Position numbers and translations under genes: made by a program
In this document: positions 10,997 to 22,553 of the stretch, piece by piece
How positions within the stretch are numbered: the first letter of the stretch is position 1
Layout of the letters: each line of letters opens with the position of its first letter
The notes under the pieces: generated by a model
The model's input: the letters and a program-made list of their open reading frames with translations, nothing else
Database searches by the model: none
What the model was told of the DNA's origin: nothing
Origin: Undaria pinnatifida
Taxonomy: Eukaryota > Sar > Phaeophyceae > Laminariales > Alariaceae
Assembly (NCBI GenBank): GCA_012845835.1
Contig: JABAKD010000017.1
Coordinates: 1 to 64,000, forward strand
Reading direction: 5' to 3'
DNA: 64,000 bases

Positions 10997-12740
10997 GTAA
11001 AAAATGGCCTTACCGTAGCTTTATTTAGTCATACATCATACATCACACATCACACATCATACACCATCCACCTTACAACTACATGTACTTTGACCAAGGT
11101 CAATGCACACCAAACGGCCCACTTACACAAGATATCGACTCTCGTAAGATTTTTCTACTCAATCATATCCTCGCGCTTCCAGCAACTTTTCACGTGCTAC
11201 AGCAGTATCATGAATGTTGTTTGGCTCGCAAATATCGGCTGATGAGGTTGTTCAGTTCATGGGTTGGAAAAATTGTGGCAACAGCGTAGTCTGATACGGA
11301 AACGGATCCTCTTTTACACGGAAACGGATTCTCTTTTACTTCGATCTCCCCGCACGCCGGAAATAGTTGAAAGCTCTTCTTCAGATGATTTCCCTGTTGT
11401 TCCTGTAAACCAAAGGATCGGATATGAGTATAATAGTAACAATACCGTCAGTTGCTCCGTGCCAAACAATCCCGCGACGACAACAACGATAACCTAACAG
11501 TCTAGTATTCAAAGCAGCATCCACATATATATTTGTTGGGTGGGACGTGAACTACTTGAAATTAGTGGGAAACAATGTGATGAGTATAGTTAGAGGGAGT
11601 AGTTGGATACCGCGGATCGTTTCGCCTCGGTAGCGCGACTGTATGACAAACGAGCACAGCTCCATGTATCCTGTTTACAGTCGGCACGGAGGAGTACCCA
11701 TACGAAGTACATACCTGTATGTATCATATGTATCATACCATACTGCAGTGCGTAGTTTCTTTTTCTTGTCTTTTTAATTACTGCAACTAGTACTATTACT
11801 ATTACTAGTATTGTACGACATAAGAAATGGGCCGACCCTGCGATAAAGGTGCCTAACCAAAACATGTGGTTGTGCTTGGTTGTCAGTACTTTTTATATGG
11901 TTTTGGGGCTGAGGTCTCTCGTCGTTACTCGCGTTTTCCCTCTCGGAATCAGCTAAACAATACCACGATACCACGATACCACGATACCACAGTACCACAA
12001 TACCAATATAGCCCGGTCAGAAAACACCGCAAAAACGACGAAAGGGCACCACTCTCCTATTACAATAGCAAGGGCGAAATCAAAAACAAACAGGAGAGAT
12101 GTTATTTCTGCGCGATTCATTTATTTAGTTGGTTACATTCTTGCCTTCCGCTATTAAGCTCTCGAAAAGTCACCGATGTTGTTTTAGCGTGTCCCCTTGC
12201 TCGGGTGGGTGGAACTTCTATACGAGTACTATTAATCGTTGGAAGCATTTTGCTTCAGTGAGTTTACAATACTTCGGCCTCAGAGAGAACTCACAGGGAA
12301 GAGCTTAACCATGCCACCGTGCCCGCCCCTGGCCATCCCCTTCCTCAGTCGCCTTTACTGACGGGGTAGATCGCGTTACGCACTATTAGTCTATTATTGC
12401 AGTCGAATTTTGCCCCTCACAGGACATCCTATTACATAGCAGCATGTCATGCAAATCATAGAGAACGCAGAGTATGGGCGTTTAAGATACGGGGCAGTTA
12501 CATTGTAGTGAGACTATCGGCACGTTCATCTGCTCGTAATCTTGGCTGATTGAGAGAACACTGTGCAGAAGAGATTTCGAATACTGGTCGCCGAGTACAG
12601 AAGCAGGCTCTGTCTTGGGCTAGGTCGTGGAAACTTGATGGTTCGTTGAAAGATGTGCCGAGTTGGTTGCGGTCGCCGTGCTGGAGTGCGTCATATAGGC
12701 CCGTGTGCTGTGTGATTTGTGTTTGATTTGTACCTGAAAG
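10997..12740. other. No recognisable gene; ATACCACG tandem run
   Basis: A short tandem of about 9-bp units (ATACCACG/ATACCACA) lies at about 11962-12006. The remainder shows chance-length frames only, such as 11866-12261, which are open but unrecognised. Confidence 0.45.
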
Positions 12741-13079
12741 GGTGTGGTATACTTGCTGCATCTCCTTGCTACTTTCTGCAGCATACATACCGCCGAGCAC
12801 GACCTCGAGTGCACGTGGGACATTCTTAGTCTGTGGCACTCTTGCCTCATTTGCCTCCTGCTCTACGGCCGCAGCCGGCTCCGTCGCCGCCGCGACCCCT
12901 GGTCTTGTCGACTCGCCGGTCCGCACGGTGCCACTACCGTCCGACCGCGACCACGCAGAGCCTATATGGAACTCCTCTCTTACGGCTCACGCCTTCTCCT
13001 GGTGGCACGCCGACCGCATATACAAGGTCGGACGCCCTCGGCAACGCTGCTGATTTGCGTTTCGCTGATTCCGTCGCGC

Positions 13080-15283
13080 GTTATTCACATGACGATTGGA
13101 AGCGAGAGCAGCACGTTGAGCCGACTTGCCACGCCATGATGCGTTACGTTTCTATCGGACGGCCATCGGTCCTGCCGCCCGACCTTTTGTCGTGCTACCT
13201 CTCGCACAAGCGTCCCTCCCTCTCAGACCAAGGAGTTGGCGGATAAGGGTCGACTACATACAACAGACCGCGACATCGTCCTACTCGTCCGTAACCCGAC
13301 ACTGCCGCCAACAAGCTCTGTCCAACCGAAATTTGTGGGGCGAGCTGCTTGTTTGCTAAACGACGAGCCAGTTCGCATCTAATTTCCCCTGCTCATGCGC
13401 CCTTGGATCATGCAAGCTCGTCACTCGACGGCCTCCTGCCACCTTGGCACCACGTGCACGTTGCGCATGCTGGAGCGTTTGTATTGGTGGATTGGCATGA
13501 GTGTGTGCACCCGGTGGTGGCTTTGCCACTGCTTGAAGTGCCAAGCGCGGAAAACCCCACCGCTGACTGTCCGCTGGCCCATCATCTCAATGCCTCTGCC
13601 GGAAGGTCCAGGTATCGCCGTCAGTGTTGACTACTTTGGCCCCCTCCGGTCACACCACGAGGCAACACCTACATCCGGCTGTTCACCGATCGCTTCAGTC
13701 GTCGGGCCGACATGTTCCCCGTCACTGCCGCTGAGTTCACCGCGGAGGGTACAGTCAATATCCTGGTGAACCAATACATCCCCTTGTGGGGGTGCCCGCG
13801 CACCATACTCTCGGACAACGGACTGCAGTTCTTATCCAAGCTTTCACAAGCTGTATATCAGCTGTTGGGTGTACACAAGCTTGCTACAAGCTCCTATCAT
13901 CCCAACTGTAACGGGGGCGTTGAGCGGGTAAATCACACTATGGCACAAATGCTGGCTATGGTGATCAACGAGCGACAAGACGATTGGGACTTGCATCTGC
14001 CCCACGTAGAAATCGCATACAACAACTCTGTCAGCGCGGCGACGGGTTTGGCGCCCAACGAGGTCTACATGGGCCGACTCCCACGGCTCCCCCTGACGAT
14101 TTTTGACCGCACAGGTGTCGTGGGACACCAGAGTCTGGCCCGTGACCACCTGGCTTATTGCGATTTGGCCACCGACCAGCAAAAGCGCGCGAACGACATT
14201 ATTCGCGCACACCACGCCCTTACCGTTTCCCGTGTCAACCGCAGAAACTCCGCCCTCGCCGACGCGCTGCGTCCAGCACCTAACTTCACTGTGGGTGGTT
14301 GGGCATGGGTATACAATTCTGCCTCTACCATCCGCCAGGGTGTGAAGGCGAATACCGACGCCAAGGTACTCAAGGCCAAACTCGAGCTTAACTGGACGGG
14401 CCCATACAAGGTCCTGGCCGTCGGTCCCTGCTCCGCCGCCGAGACCCCGGACGGCTCGCCGCTCGGGAGCAACCTCCTTTATTTGGATCTCCCTTCCGAC
14501 CTGCCTGGTTGGGACGCTCGTCGGCGTGTGGCCATCGAGCGCTGCAAACCCTGTGCCAACCCCCACGACAGCGGGGACATGGCCAAATACCTGCCGGCGG
14601 GGCTGACACAGTATGTTCTCAACAAATTTTCCAAGAAGTCCCCGCCGTACCACGTCACTCAAGATGACGTTTCGACTCCCCTTCAACGGCTGGAGGTCGA
14701 GCAGATCACTGGTCATCAGTCGGTACGGGGGCGAGGTGGCATCATCGCGGTGCTATACAAGACGCATTGGGCAAGACTCTCCGAACCGTCCTGGGAGCGG
14801 GAAATGGACCTTCACCTTTCCCGCTCCCACATCTTGCGTTATTGGGCCGGAACCCCGGACCAGCACCGCCAAACCAACCGCCTTGACCGCCAAATGCGGA
14901 TCGGAGCGGCACAGCGTGAGCTGTCCCGCAACAACGGGGAACGTTTCCTAGCGCCGGGCTACGCCTGTGTTCCCCGCGCCGATTTGCTCCGTCGCTACCA
15001 CGACACAGTACTCCCTAAGGGAGCCCACGTTTGGTACAAGGGAGACGATGGTTTACGGTGGCTTGGAAAAATCAGCGCGAGCACTACCGAGGACAAGGTA
15101 TACCTGGTCCGCTTTCTGGACGACCCGGGACCGATTATACTCCCTCTTCCCCCGGCGCGCTACACGACTTCAACGGGAGCCGTACGAGGTTCTTGGTGCT
15201 TGCAAGTTCACATCGCCAGTGCGTTTCCTTGGGGAATCCAACGTAACGTAGACGAAGCCCGAGGGGCGGCCGTGGCCAGTTGA
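13080..15283 (+). pseudogene. Ty3/gypsy integrase with GPY/F and chromodomain, frameshifted
   Basis: Integrase joins retrotransposon cDNA to host DNA. Pieces appear in order. A linker (about 13090-13230) shifts frame near 13230. A zinc-binding HHCC region (about 13400-13560) ends in CLKC..K and has one in-frame stop before it (about 13380). The first catalytic Asp is in VSVDYFGPL (13629). A frame change occurs at the C-run 13640-13644. After it, one 523-codon frame (ATG 13712) carries the second Asp in LSDNGLQF and the Glu in GGVERVNHT, exactly 35 residues apart. GPY in NWTGPYKV follows at about 14397, then a chromodomain-like segment ending SWE...ILRYW (about 14690-14860). A Tudor/SH3-like module with RFLDDPGPI closes the protein (about 15020-15200). 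The stop and frameshifts make it nonfunctional as read. Confidence 0.85.
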
Positions 15284-15942
15284 CTTCCAAGCCACCACCG
15301 CTCCTCGATAGTTCTTCATTTTTTTAAGTTATGAGTTTTGCGTCTTCGTCTTTGGGTCGTTCGTAGTGACCTGAGGGTCTTCATCGCGTTTTGGGGCGGT
15401 TCTTTCCATTTCGTTTTTTTTCTGTCCTACCAAACCCCCTGCTCAGTGCCGGGTCAGGGTTCGGGTAAAACGCCGCCATCTGAGGCGCAGGGCTGTCGCC
15501 TTTTTGTCATTGTTCAATTTCGCCCTGCCGACGCCCTCCTCAGCCCAGAGCCGGGGGGCGACCAGTGTACGGGTCTGTGTGTCATCTTTTATGTTTTGTG
15601 TGTTGTATTTGTTCTGCTTTGTTTTTTGGGTCCAAACACTTCGTCCCCTAGCGGGGCTGTAGGTGTTGACACCTTCCATCCCGGGTATTCGTCGTTTCCT
15701 CGTCTAACCCCCCGCCTTGCCGATGGCCCGCGGGAGGTTTTTCGCATGACTTCTCCCTTGTGTTAGCGCCTGTGTTCCCCTCCATATCGACGAGGACTCG
15801 GCTCGCCATAGTACATTTTCTGTGGTTGGTTTGCCGTAAAGCCTTTCCTGCCCCCCCCGCCACACCGGCGGCATGCGGCAGGTTCTAGAGCCTTTTCTGC
15901 CCCCCCCGCCACACCGGCGGCATGCGGCAGGTTTTTGATGAG
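15284..15942 (+). other. Gypsy 3' untranslated region with 48-bp tandem duplication
   Basis: A T-rich noncoding stretch follows the integrase stop. At about 15842-15933 a unit is repeated twice: CCTTT(T)CTGCCCCCCCCGCC followed by ACACCGGCGGCATGCGGCAGG. CCGCC.....GGCGG within each unit can form a small hairpin. No polypurine tract is obvious before the presumed LTR. Confidence 0.55.
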
Positions 15943-16413
15943 TGACTATTGCCTTGTTGTAGGATCTTCGTTTATTTCTACTGCTTTTCTTCGCGTGTTC
16001 CTGGCTCCATATAGCCACACGGTCAGAGGTGTGGGAGTGGGTTTTGAGGAGACGCATCTTCGACTCATGGTCTAGTTCGTACAACCGGGGGACTTTCCCT
16101 GAATCTCCCAAATTTCTGCATATGCGACTCATCAGGGTGGGCTAGGGTTAAGATACGGCCTCGAAAGGCCTGTCATTATCCGAATTTGAGATCATTTAGA
16201 TGGGTTTCGTATGATAAGGTTGGCGGTTTATATTCGGGGAAGTTAGGAACTAGATCGGAGGCACGTGCCTCCGATCTCAGAAGCTATCCCGGGCTCTGGT
16301 GGAAACGAATAAAGCTACATCTCTACGAAGGAACGAAAGTGAGTACTCTCTGAGGACTTGCTCAATTGGCAGACCTGCTGGGGGCACTCTGTCCCCCCTC
16401 CTTTAATGTACCA
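15943..16413 (+). repeat. Gypsy-family LTR, plus orientation
   Basis: From about 15992 the sequence aligns throughout with the reverse complement of 28032-28513. Shared blocks are TTCGCGTGTTCCTGGCTCC, GCATATGCGACTCATCAGGG, TTAAGATACGGCCTCGAAAG, a TATA-like GGTTTATATTCGGGG, GAACGAATAAAG.TA (polyadenylation signal) and CTCAATTGGCAGACCTG. The right end TTTAATGTACCA corresponds to TTTAATTCAACA in the other copy. The left boundary is approximate because the first 45 bases are diverged. Confidence 0.7.
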
Positions 16414-18778
16414 TGTGTAGCAAGAAAGAGGGGCGTGCGATATAACGGGAAAAGGTGCACTTACATATTGGGGTTTTGGCACACAATAATGCTGGCGAGA
16501 AAGGTCGTGTAAGACATTCAACCAACCCAATACGTGTCCTGAGGCAGTAAGAATCCCCACCCTCCCTGCTAAGCGGTCTTCAGGAATGATTGCATCAGCA
16601 AACTGTTGGAAATCATTTACCTGTAGGCAATATGCCTGACAACCAATATCCTACATACCCAAGCAGTGTCAAGTTGGTATTACGGTGGAATATAAATGCT
16701 TAGACTATGGCTCTATAGCCCCTGACGGCACCAAACCTGTCACGTGTACCTGGTCTATTACCGATGTTTGTCTACACGTATTCTCCGGCCTTCCCAGTCA
16801 TATCCTACAACCGATGCTCGTGTTCTTTCCTCTCGCCGTTTCTTCCGCGGGCAACCTAGATGCATGGTTGAGACTTGAGACCATAGCACAGTCATTGTCA
16901 TGAGTTTTTTGTCACTATTCGTTCTTGATAGAATATTTCGGCCTCGCGGTCTGTCAACATGTACCCCCATGGGATAGCCTTCTTAGCGCAACAGTTGACA
17001 ACAAGTTCCATGTATTCACCGTTCACGTGTCCTTACGTATATCGTCTAGGTAACTTGGCTGGTATGGCTGTTTTACGGTCCGTGGCAACGACCTAAGACG
17101 ATACCACTCATTTAACCATTCATTACTCACAGTCGACGACTTCCCTTGACCAATTGAGTTTAATAAAACATGTGACTGTAACCAACTACGCTGTTGTGAC
17201 TAGCTGTGTGCGCTGCGATGCTCAGGACAGCCGCGCAAAGGAGATCTAAGTAATGCCTTACGTTATTTCAGTTGCAAGTTCCGCGTGAACCGAAATGCGC
17301 GTGAAATCAACACGTCCGAAAACATGCGATCTTCGCTCGCAAACGGTACTCATCTAAAATACCTCATAGATAGGGCGGGCGTTTGCAAATCTACTCGATT
17401 TGATAATCATCGTCTATCGCAATTGCTTCGTTGTTTCCCGGATTCTCCAGCCTCGACGTTTGGCGACCAGGACGCGGGCACAGCATGGCGAATTGACAAA
17501 GCATGACGAGTGAAACCGACGCCTCACCCGTAGTCATGAAGCCCTTACTGTGAACAACAGACCAATATATAGTCTAGCCACTGGGTGATGCTCATGTCGT
17601 GTATGTCTAGATCAAACGCATTGGGTTCAGTCCGCAAATCGCACCTGCTTCGCCCACGCTAACAACGCATCGCCAATATACTGTGGAGAAATCCTCCCCA
17701 AGGTAGAGAAAGCTTCGAAGAAGGTTTTGGAGAAGGCTTCGCCGATGTAGAGGAGTAATAGAGGAATTTCTCGACAAAGAAAGCTTCGTTTCTATCGCTG
17801 GCAGGAAGGCGATGTCGCAAAATATTGTAACGTGTTGATCGCCGGTCGAGTTGTTGAGGTCCGTAGAATTGTGTGTTTCGACGACGCCGAGGATGTTGTC
17901 GTGTGTAGACGTAGCTTGGAAAAGTTGTAGAGTTGACCGGTTATTTTCGTACATGAACGTGGACTGACCAGGGCGGTGCCAAGGGCACGTTAACCCGTCG
18001 AATTGTCTGGTGATCGTAGGATATAATAGCTGTTTCAAATGGGTGACAAGAGGGGCAGGTCAAATGGTATTCCACGTTAACAAGACGACAAGATGTCGCA
18101 ACAGCCAAGAACTGTTACAAAGTTGACTGAGCTGGACGGTGTTAACCCTACCCTTAACCCATCTATGTGTACACGTACATGGTCTATATGCCCGACGAAT
18201 TATCGCGTAATGGGAGGATATTTCCGTTTAACATGGGTGATAGTAGGATTCAGCATCATAGCCGCAGTTGCATACGAGTGGTACTGTCGGAGGATCCCAT
18301 AGAAGCACACATTGCGTTGTCAGAACGTCAACATGTCAAAACATAACCATCCGAAAACGGAATTACTTCGTTTAGCACGATAAATACGGTATATAGCGTT
18401 ACGGCAGGTCTGGGGACGGGCCAGTTGTATACACAGCGCCGATCCGTTGGCAACTGTATCCATATCTTACGAGATATGTCTGTGTACCCAATCCACATGA
18501 GACGTCCGCTGAATGGTGGATTGTTAACATACGCACGTACTACTGGGTTTGGTCTCAAGCGCCAGCGGCCCTGTGCCTCGCTTACAATAGGACTACAAAA
18601 CACACGTCGTTGCTGCCGCAGCGTAATCGGCGATTATATGTCGGTGGATATCACTAAGCCCAACAAACTATCCAAAGGGATACCAGGGTTTTCACTAACG
18701 CAAGCAACCCTGGGCCGCTATAAATGAAATGAGTCCGATCGCATTTCGCCCACGGTGGCCTTGATCTAGAGGCGACCA
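16414..18778. other. No recognisable gene
   Basis: Over 2.3 kb without repeat or domain. Small frames such as 18093-18302 (69 codons, with one hydrophobic segment near the C-terminus) and 18425-18727 are within chance length. TTAACCCTACCCTTAACCC near 18140 is a weak telomere-like word. Confidence 0.45.
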
Positions 18779-18872
18779 TTCAACAACATTCAACACCATC
18801 CAACATACTTCAACAGTATTCAACATTATTCAACATCATTCAACATCATTCAACATCATTCAACATTATTCG
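18779..18872 (+). repeat. 10-bp tandem repeat TTCAACATCA
   Basis: About nine units of a 10-bp word varying at the last positions (TTCAACACCA, TCCAACATAC, TTCAACAGTA, TTCAACATTA, TTCAACATCA three times). The 10-bp period is exact through the block. Confidence 0.92.
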
Positions 18873-19208
18873 CCTATCACTACCAGGTAACAGGGTTAAC
18901 TTCAAAGCCCACATAACTCACCACAGGAACCCAAGCAACAAGCAAGGAAAGCCATCGCAGCATTGATATTTGCAGGGGTGGGAGAAATCCGGGAAATAAG
19001 AGAAGAAAGCATCCTCTGTCAGATAACGTTCACACCCCCTGGGTCGTATACTCTTACACATCGAGCATGTGGAATTGCAAAAGTGCAGTCTTGCATGCGG
19101 TAACTGCGTGTGCAGTGTTGAGGAAAATGTCTTCCCGGGGATCGCAATCATCAAGTACGACAAAAAAACGCGTGGTTGTGTTCGCTCGCCTCGTGAAAAG
19201 CAAGTCAG

Positions 19209-19242
19209 CTTAACCCTAACCCTAGCCCTAACCCTATCCCTT
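19209..19242 (-). repeat. Interstitial telomere-like tract, CCCTAA orientation
   Basis: TTAACCCTAACCCTAGCCCTAACCCTATCCC is a degenerate run of about five units in the orientation opposite to the tract at 1237. Confidence 0.85.
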
Positions 19243-19267
19243 ACTCCATGACTGTAACATAGTTTGA

Positions 19268-19337
19268 ACTGCGACTTCGTTTTGGGAGACAGACGAACCG
19301 CCACTGCGACTTCGTTTTGGGAGACAGACGAACCGCC
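19268..19337 (+). repeat. Perfect 35-bp tandem duplication
   Basis: A 35-base unit starting ACTGCGACTTCGTTTTGGGA and ending GACGAACCGCC is present twice head to tail without a difference. This indicates a recent slippage or duplication event. Confidence 0.95.
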
Positions 19338-19850
19338 ACACCAACCACTAGGAATTTGTGAGCATTTTTGTTTTGGCACCGCACACCTGCGTTCTCGGGG
19401 ATCCACCAGGCACTAGCCACTAGGCACGAGGCACTAGGCGCTTGCTGGCCGGGTCAGATGTAGTTTAGATTTTTGTTCTGGAGCACGAAAAAAAGGCATA
19501 CTGTAGTAGTATCTTAAAGAAATACAACAGCAAACTTGGATGGAGGTTTTCGTGTTACCTACTTACTGTCAAGCAATACTTACTATAATAGTGCACGGCG
19601 CCATTATGCGCTAAAACATTCCTCGAGGCGTCACTGAGAAGGTCGTATCGTGATACGGTCTAACGACAACCGTCGCTGGCTATTAGAAGATCTGTGGCGA
19701 TGCGTTGGCCGTGGGCTGTGGGCTGTTGGCTGTTGTTGGCTGTGAGCTGCGCCACCGCAAACAATGGTCAGCACAAATGCCCTCTTTCTCCCAATTTTAT
19801 CAGTTCTCACCTAACGGCGTTATTGCTTTATGCCTTTTTTGGCAAGGGTG
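19338..19850. other. No recognisable gene
   Basis: Contains a short tandem of CACTAGGCAC-like words (about 19408-19442) and no coding signal. A 63-codon frame at 19694 begins with a hydrophobic, signal-peptide-like N-terminus but has no supporting context. Confidence 0.4.
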
Positions 19851-19854
19851 CGTG

Positions 19855-20110
19855 TGGTAATGGTCGGGTCGGGAAAATGTGGTAGGGTCGGGAACGGGTC
19901 GGGACAAGAACGGGAATCCCGAGTATATTTTGTTCCCGACCGCCACTTCCCGATCCCTTCCCGACCTCGGTCTCTGTTCCCACCGTCTACTGTCCATATT
20001 TACGGCATCTTGTATCCGTCCCGACTGTTTCCCGCTCCGTCGTAATGTGTATTCCCGATTTTTCCCGTCCCGCCGCCCGCCAAGTTGTTCCCATCCAATC
20101 GTGACGTTCG
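19855..20110. repeat. Inverted GTCGGGA / TCCCGAC minisatellite
   Basis: The left part (about 19866-19912) has repeated GGGTCGGGA and GAACGGG words. The right part (about 19915-20090) has repeated TTCCCGA and TCCCGACC words. The centre is ACGGGAATCCCGA near 19912. The two halves are in opposite orientation, so the single strand could fold into an imperfect hairpin. The word set is shared with the array at 21960. Confidence 0.65.
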
Positions 20111-20714
20111 CACGCAATTTCTCCCATCCCGCAACACACTTAAGTGTCGGATGTCCCCATCCCATTTACCACGGATGGGTTGTGTCTTTTCCCCATCCTT
20201 TAGACTACGACTATGGATGCAACTAGAATACTCCAATTTGGCACTTTGGATTAGTATTCAACTTTGGGTGCAAAATAGCTGCAGCTGCTGTATACTGTAG
20301 TCTATTAAAGGTATTTAGAGGTGGTTGTCCGTTGCTTTTTCGAATTTTGTTAATTTCCACTCCTCCGCCTGGTTGGCATTAAAGTAGGACTCAAATCGTA
20401 GTAGGAGAGTGTTAATACGAGGAGGAACGGGATGCACGAGAGAAGGAGATGAAAAAATCAGACTTACTAACTGACATGAAAATGATTGTTCGGTAGACTA
20501 CAGAGTTGCCAGAAAAGGGTGGCCATCTTATGAGACAGGTGGTGGCCGTAGACTAGGAAAACGGGAAGGGGATAGGATATAAACAGTTGCTGTGTAGTAT
20601 AAGGAAGAAGCGCAATGAGCGCCCCAATGTTGAAGCTGTCTCTATTAGGAGTAGGAACGGTGCTCCGTCTCGAAAGGGATGCGTGGTCAATGGGTCAAGT
20701 GAATGAGTAAGGCA
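20111..20714. other. No recognisable gene
   Basis: No repeat or coding signal beyond chance. The segment ends where the C-rich arm of the reverse-oriented repeat begins. Confidence 0.4.
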
Positions 20715-21787
20715 AGCGAAAAAAGAGTACCCCCCCCCCCCGACCCCCCGCGCCTTTTTGTATTGTTTTTATACACTGCTAGAAAGTTTTTCTTAATCAT
20801 AAAATATTCCAAAAATCGCATAATATACATATATGTATTTGTTGCTCTCCCTTGCTCAAACGCCCCACCTAATATCGAAATCCGCCACATACACTTCCAC
20901 GCACTGGATATCACCTGATTGTCTTTCTAGAGCCATTCCTGCCTCTGCTTCCCACCACCCACTCCCCCTAAAGGCCCGTAACGCCCCCTCTTTCCCAACC
21001 CCCGCATCATCGCCTAGACCTAGCACCACACGTATAGCAAATCCCTACATCTATGCCACCTAAATCCCTCCCCCCCTCCGTCCCCCCCTCCCCCACCCCC
21101 CACCTCCCCACCCTCCTACCCCCCCCCAATCCCACCCCCTCGAACACCCCGGCCTCTACTCACTGGCTGTACGACTCACAGGATATACACGATAAACTGG
21201 TGTATTCTTTTCAAAACAGTCACATATATATCACCTTAAAAAAACGTATAATTTCCACGGACAGATTGAGTTGCCCCACCGCCCCCGCACCCTCCCCCTC
21301 CCCCCCCCCCCATGATAAACAGGTGCATCTTTTACATATATATATATTAAACCGTCAGATGTATCCCCTTGAATGGTGTATAGCTTCCACGCACACCTTG
21401 AGCTCCTCCGCCCGTCCCCCATCCCCCCGCCCAACACAGCTCCCTTTTGATCAAAACCAGCCCCCCCCGTTCTTCAAAACTCCGCCCTCTCCTCACCGGA
21501 TATTCGACTTACAGTATTTACTTGATAAACGGATGCATTTCCTTCCGCAGCTGTCAGATTTTGTCCCCCTCAGAAACGGGTTTCATAGTTTCCGCGCACA
21601 GACTGCCTAACATCACCCCGTTGACCCTGATAGCTACACTGTAGTTGCAAGGGGGGTCGCCGACGTATATCCTTAATGAGGATACACAACCTGTAATATG
21701 CGCGATCGGAGTATCACACACAGCTTGCAAAGATGAGTTTTCGACAAAATATTCGATCTCACAGCTGGAGTGTATTTTCATTATATA
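20715..21787 (-). repeat. Fixed-end repeat family, long reverse copy
   Basis: Reverse orientation: the fixed end (CACAGCTGGAGTG) is at 21772, followed by TATTTTCATTATATATAG. Going left, the core is followed by at least four sub-repeats. They carry TATAG.TTCC.CGCACA and GATAAAC.G.TGCATTTCCTT words, separated by C-rich tracts. The far left part contains another sub-repeat type (CGCCCCACCTAATATCGAAA, CACTTCCACGC.CTGGATATC), which also occurs in the 30-31 kb copy. This is one of the two longest copies. Confidence 0.8.
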
Positions 21788-21959
21788 TAGTCTTTTTTTT
21801 TTTTAAATAAATCGTTCGCTTTCTCCCAACCACCAAGGCGGCAAAAGTTCATTTGCGAAGTTGACAAAAAGCACTTGGTATAAATTCCTTCTTGTCAGCC
21901 ATTGTTTCCAGCCCGCGTTCCAGATCGTTTTCTTAACCACCCTGAACTTCATCTCCTGG

Positions 21960-22135
21960 GTATATCCCGACTATGTTACTGAGTGTGCTCCCGACTGCGT
22001 CTCCGACCGTTTGCCCGACTATGTTCCCGACCGATTCTCGACTGTGTTCCCGACCGACTTGCCGACTATGTTCCCGATCGATTTCCCGACTATATACCCG
22101 ACCAAGTTCCCCATCTGTTCCCGACCCGTTCCATG
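21960..22135 (+). repeat. 12-bp CCCGAC minisatellite
   Basis: Alternating units such as CCCGACTATGTT and CCCGACCGATTT repeat with a period of about 12 bp. In one frame this gives four-residue periodicity (PDYV, PDRF, PTDL, PTMF types). Stops and frame loss beyond the array argue against a protein. The core word CCCGAC matches the array at 19855. Confidence 0.8.
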
Positions 22136-22313
22136 ATACGGTACCGTGGAGAAATCGTGGACTCCCGTTCCGTCTTGTCAACAACATGGCTTCCCGCCTT
22201 CCCGTCCCATTCCCGTCCGACGGTAGGCAAACGGGAACCTTTTCCCATGTCATCGCTCGGGAAGACCCAAATACTTTCCTGCCTCTGGCGATCTAAACGG
22301 ATACCGTCCTGTA

Positions 22314-22553
22314 ATGAATGGTGCCTTGGTTACCGCGTTTACCCTTGCTTTCCTTGTCGGTTTTGACATTCCTGGATTTGCCTGGGGCAAGATAGAGCAG
22401 GGAAGATATGTCCGAAAAGGGCGTGCACGCACGCTGCTCTTAGAAAAGGTAAAGCCGGCATTATTGCAGGCATGCCCTAAAGGCCTGGGCATAGTACCAG
22501 GTGGCTCGTCCGACGCGCTGGACGTTCCTACACATTTCCCAGATAATAAGTGA
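22314..22553 (+). CDS. Small open frame with signal-peptide-like start, unknown
   Basis: Seventy-nine codons. The first 25 residues are hydrophobic with a short polar start (MNGALVTAFTLAFLVG...) and would read as a signal peptide or anchor. The rest is basic and then ends without a recognised fold. Length is within chance, no intron or paralogue supports it, and the region follows a minisatellite. Treat as hypothetical. Confidence 0.15.
   Translation: MNGALVTAFTLAFLVGFDIPGFAWGKIEQGRYVRKGRARTLLLEKVKPALLQACPKGLGIVPGGSSDALDVPTHFPDNK

Larger units (their letters stand above)
12833..16413 (+). mobile_element. Ty3/gypsy (chromovirus-like) retrotransposon remnant
   Basis: A 5'-truncated element. 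It retains a linker before the integrase, the integrase HHCC and DDE modules, GPY/F, a chromodomain-like segment and a C-terminal Tudor-like module (to 15283). An untranslated region and an LTR-like end (about 15943-16413) follow. Reverse transcriptase, RNase H, gag and the 5' LTR are not recognisable. The coding part is GC-richer than its surroundings. The LTR assignment rests on similarity to the inverted copy at 28032-28513. That the LTR belongs to this integrase is inferred from order and orientation. Confidence 0.75.

Noticed and set aside
12498-12926. 142-codon minus-strand frame before the gypsy integrase
   Set aside because: No domain, overlaps several equally open plus-strand frames in a GC-rich patch; not distinguishable from noncoding sequence.
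13844-14716. 290-codon minus-strand frame
   Set aside because: It is the antisense of the gypsy integrase, kept open by GC-rich codon use; the plus strand has clear catalytic motifs.
15704-16132. Two similar small frames (here and at 28314-28511) that look like a gene family
   Set aside because: Both lie in the same LTR; their similarity reflects LTR homology and not a conserved protein.
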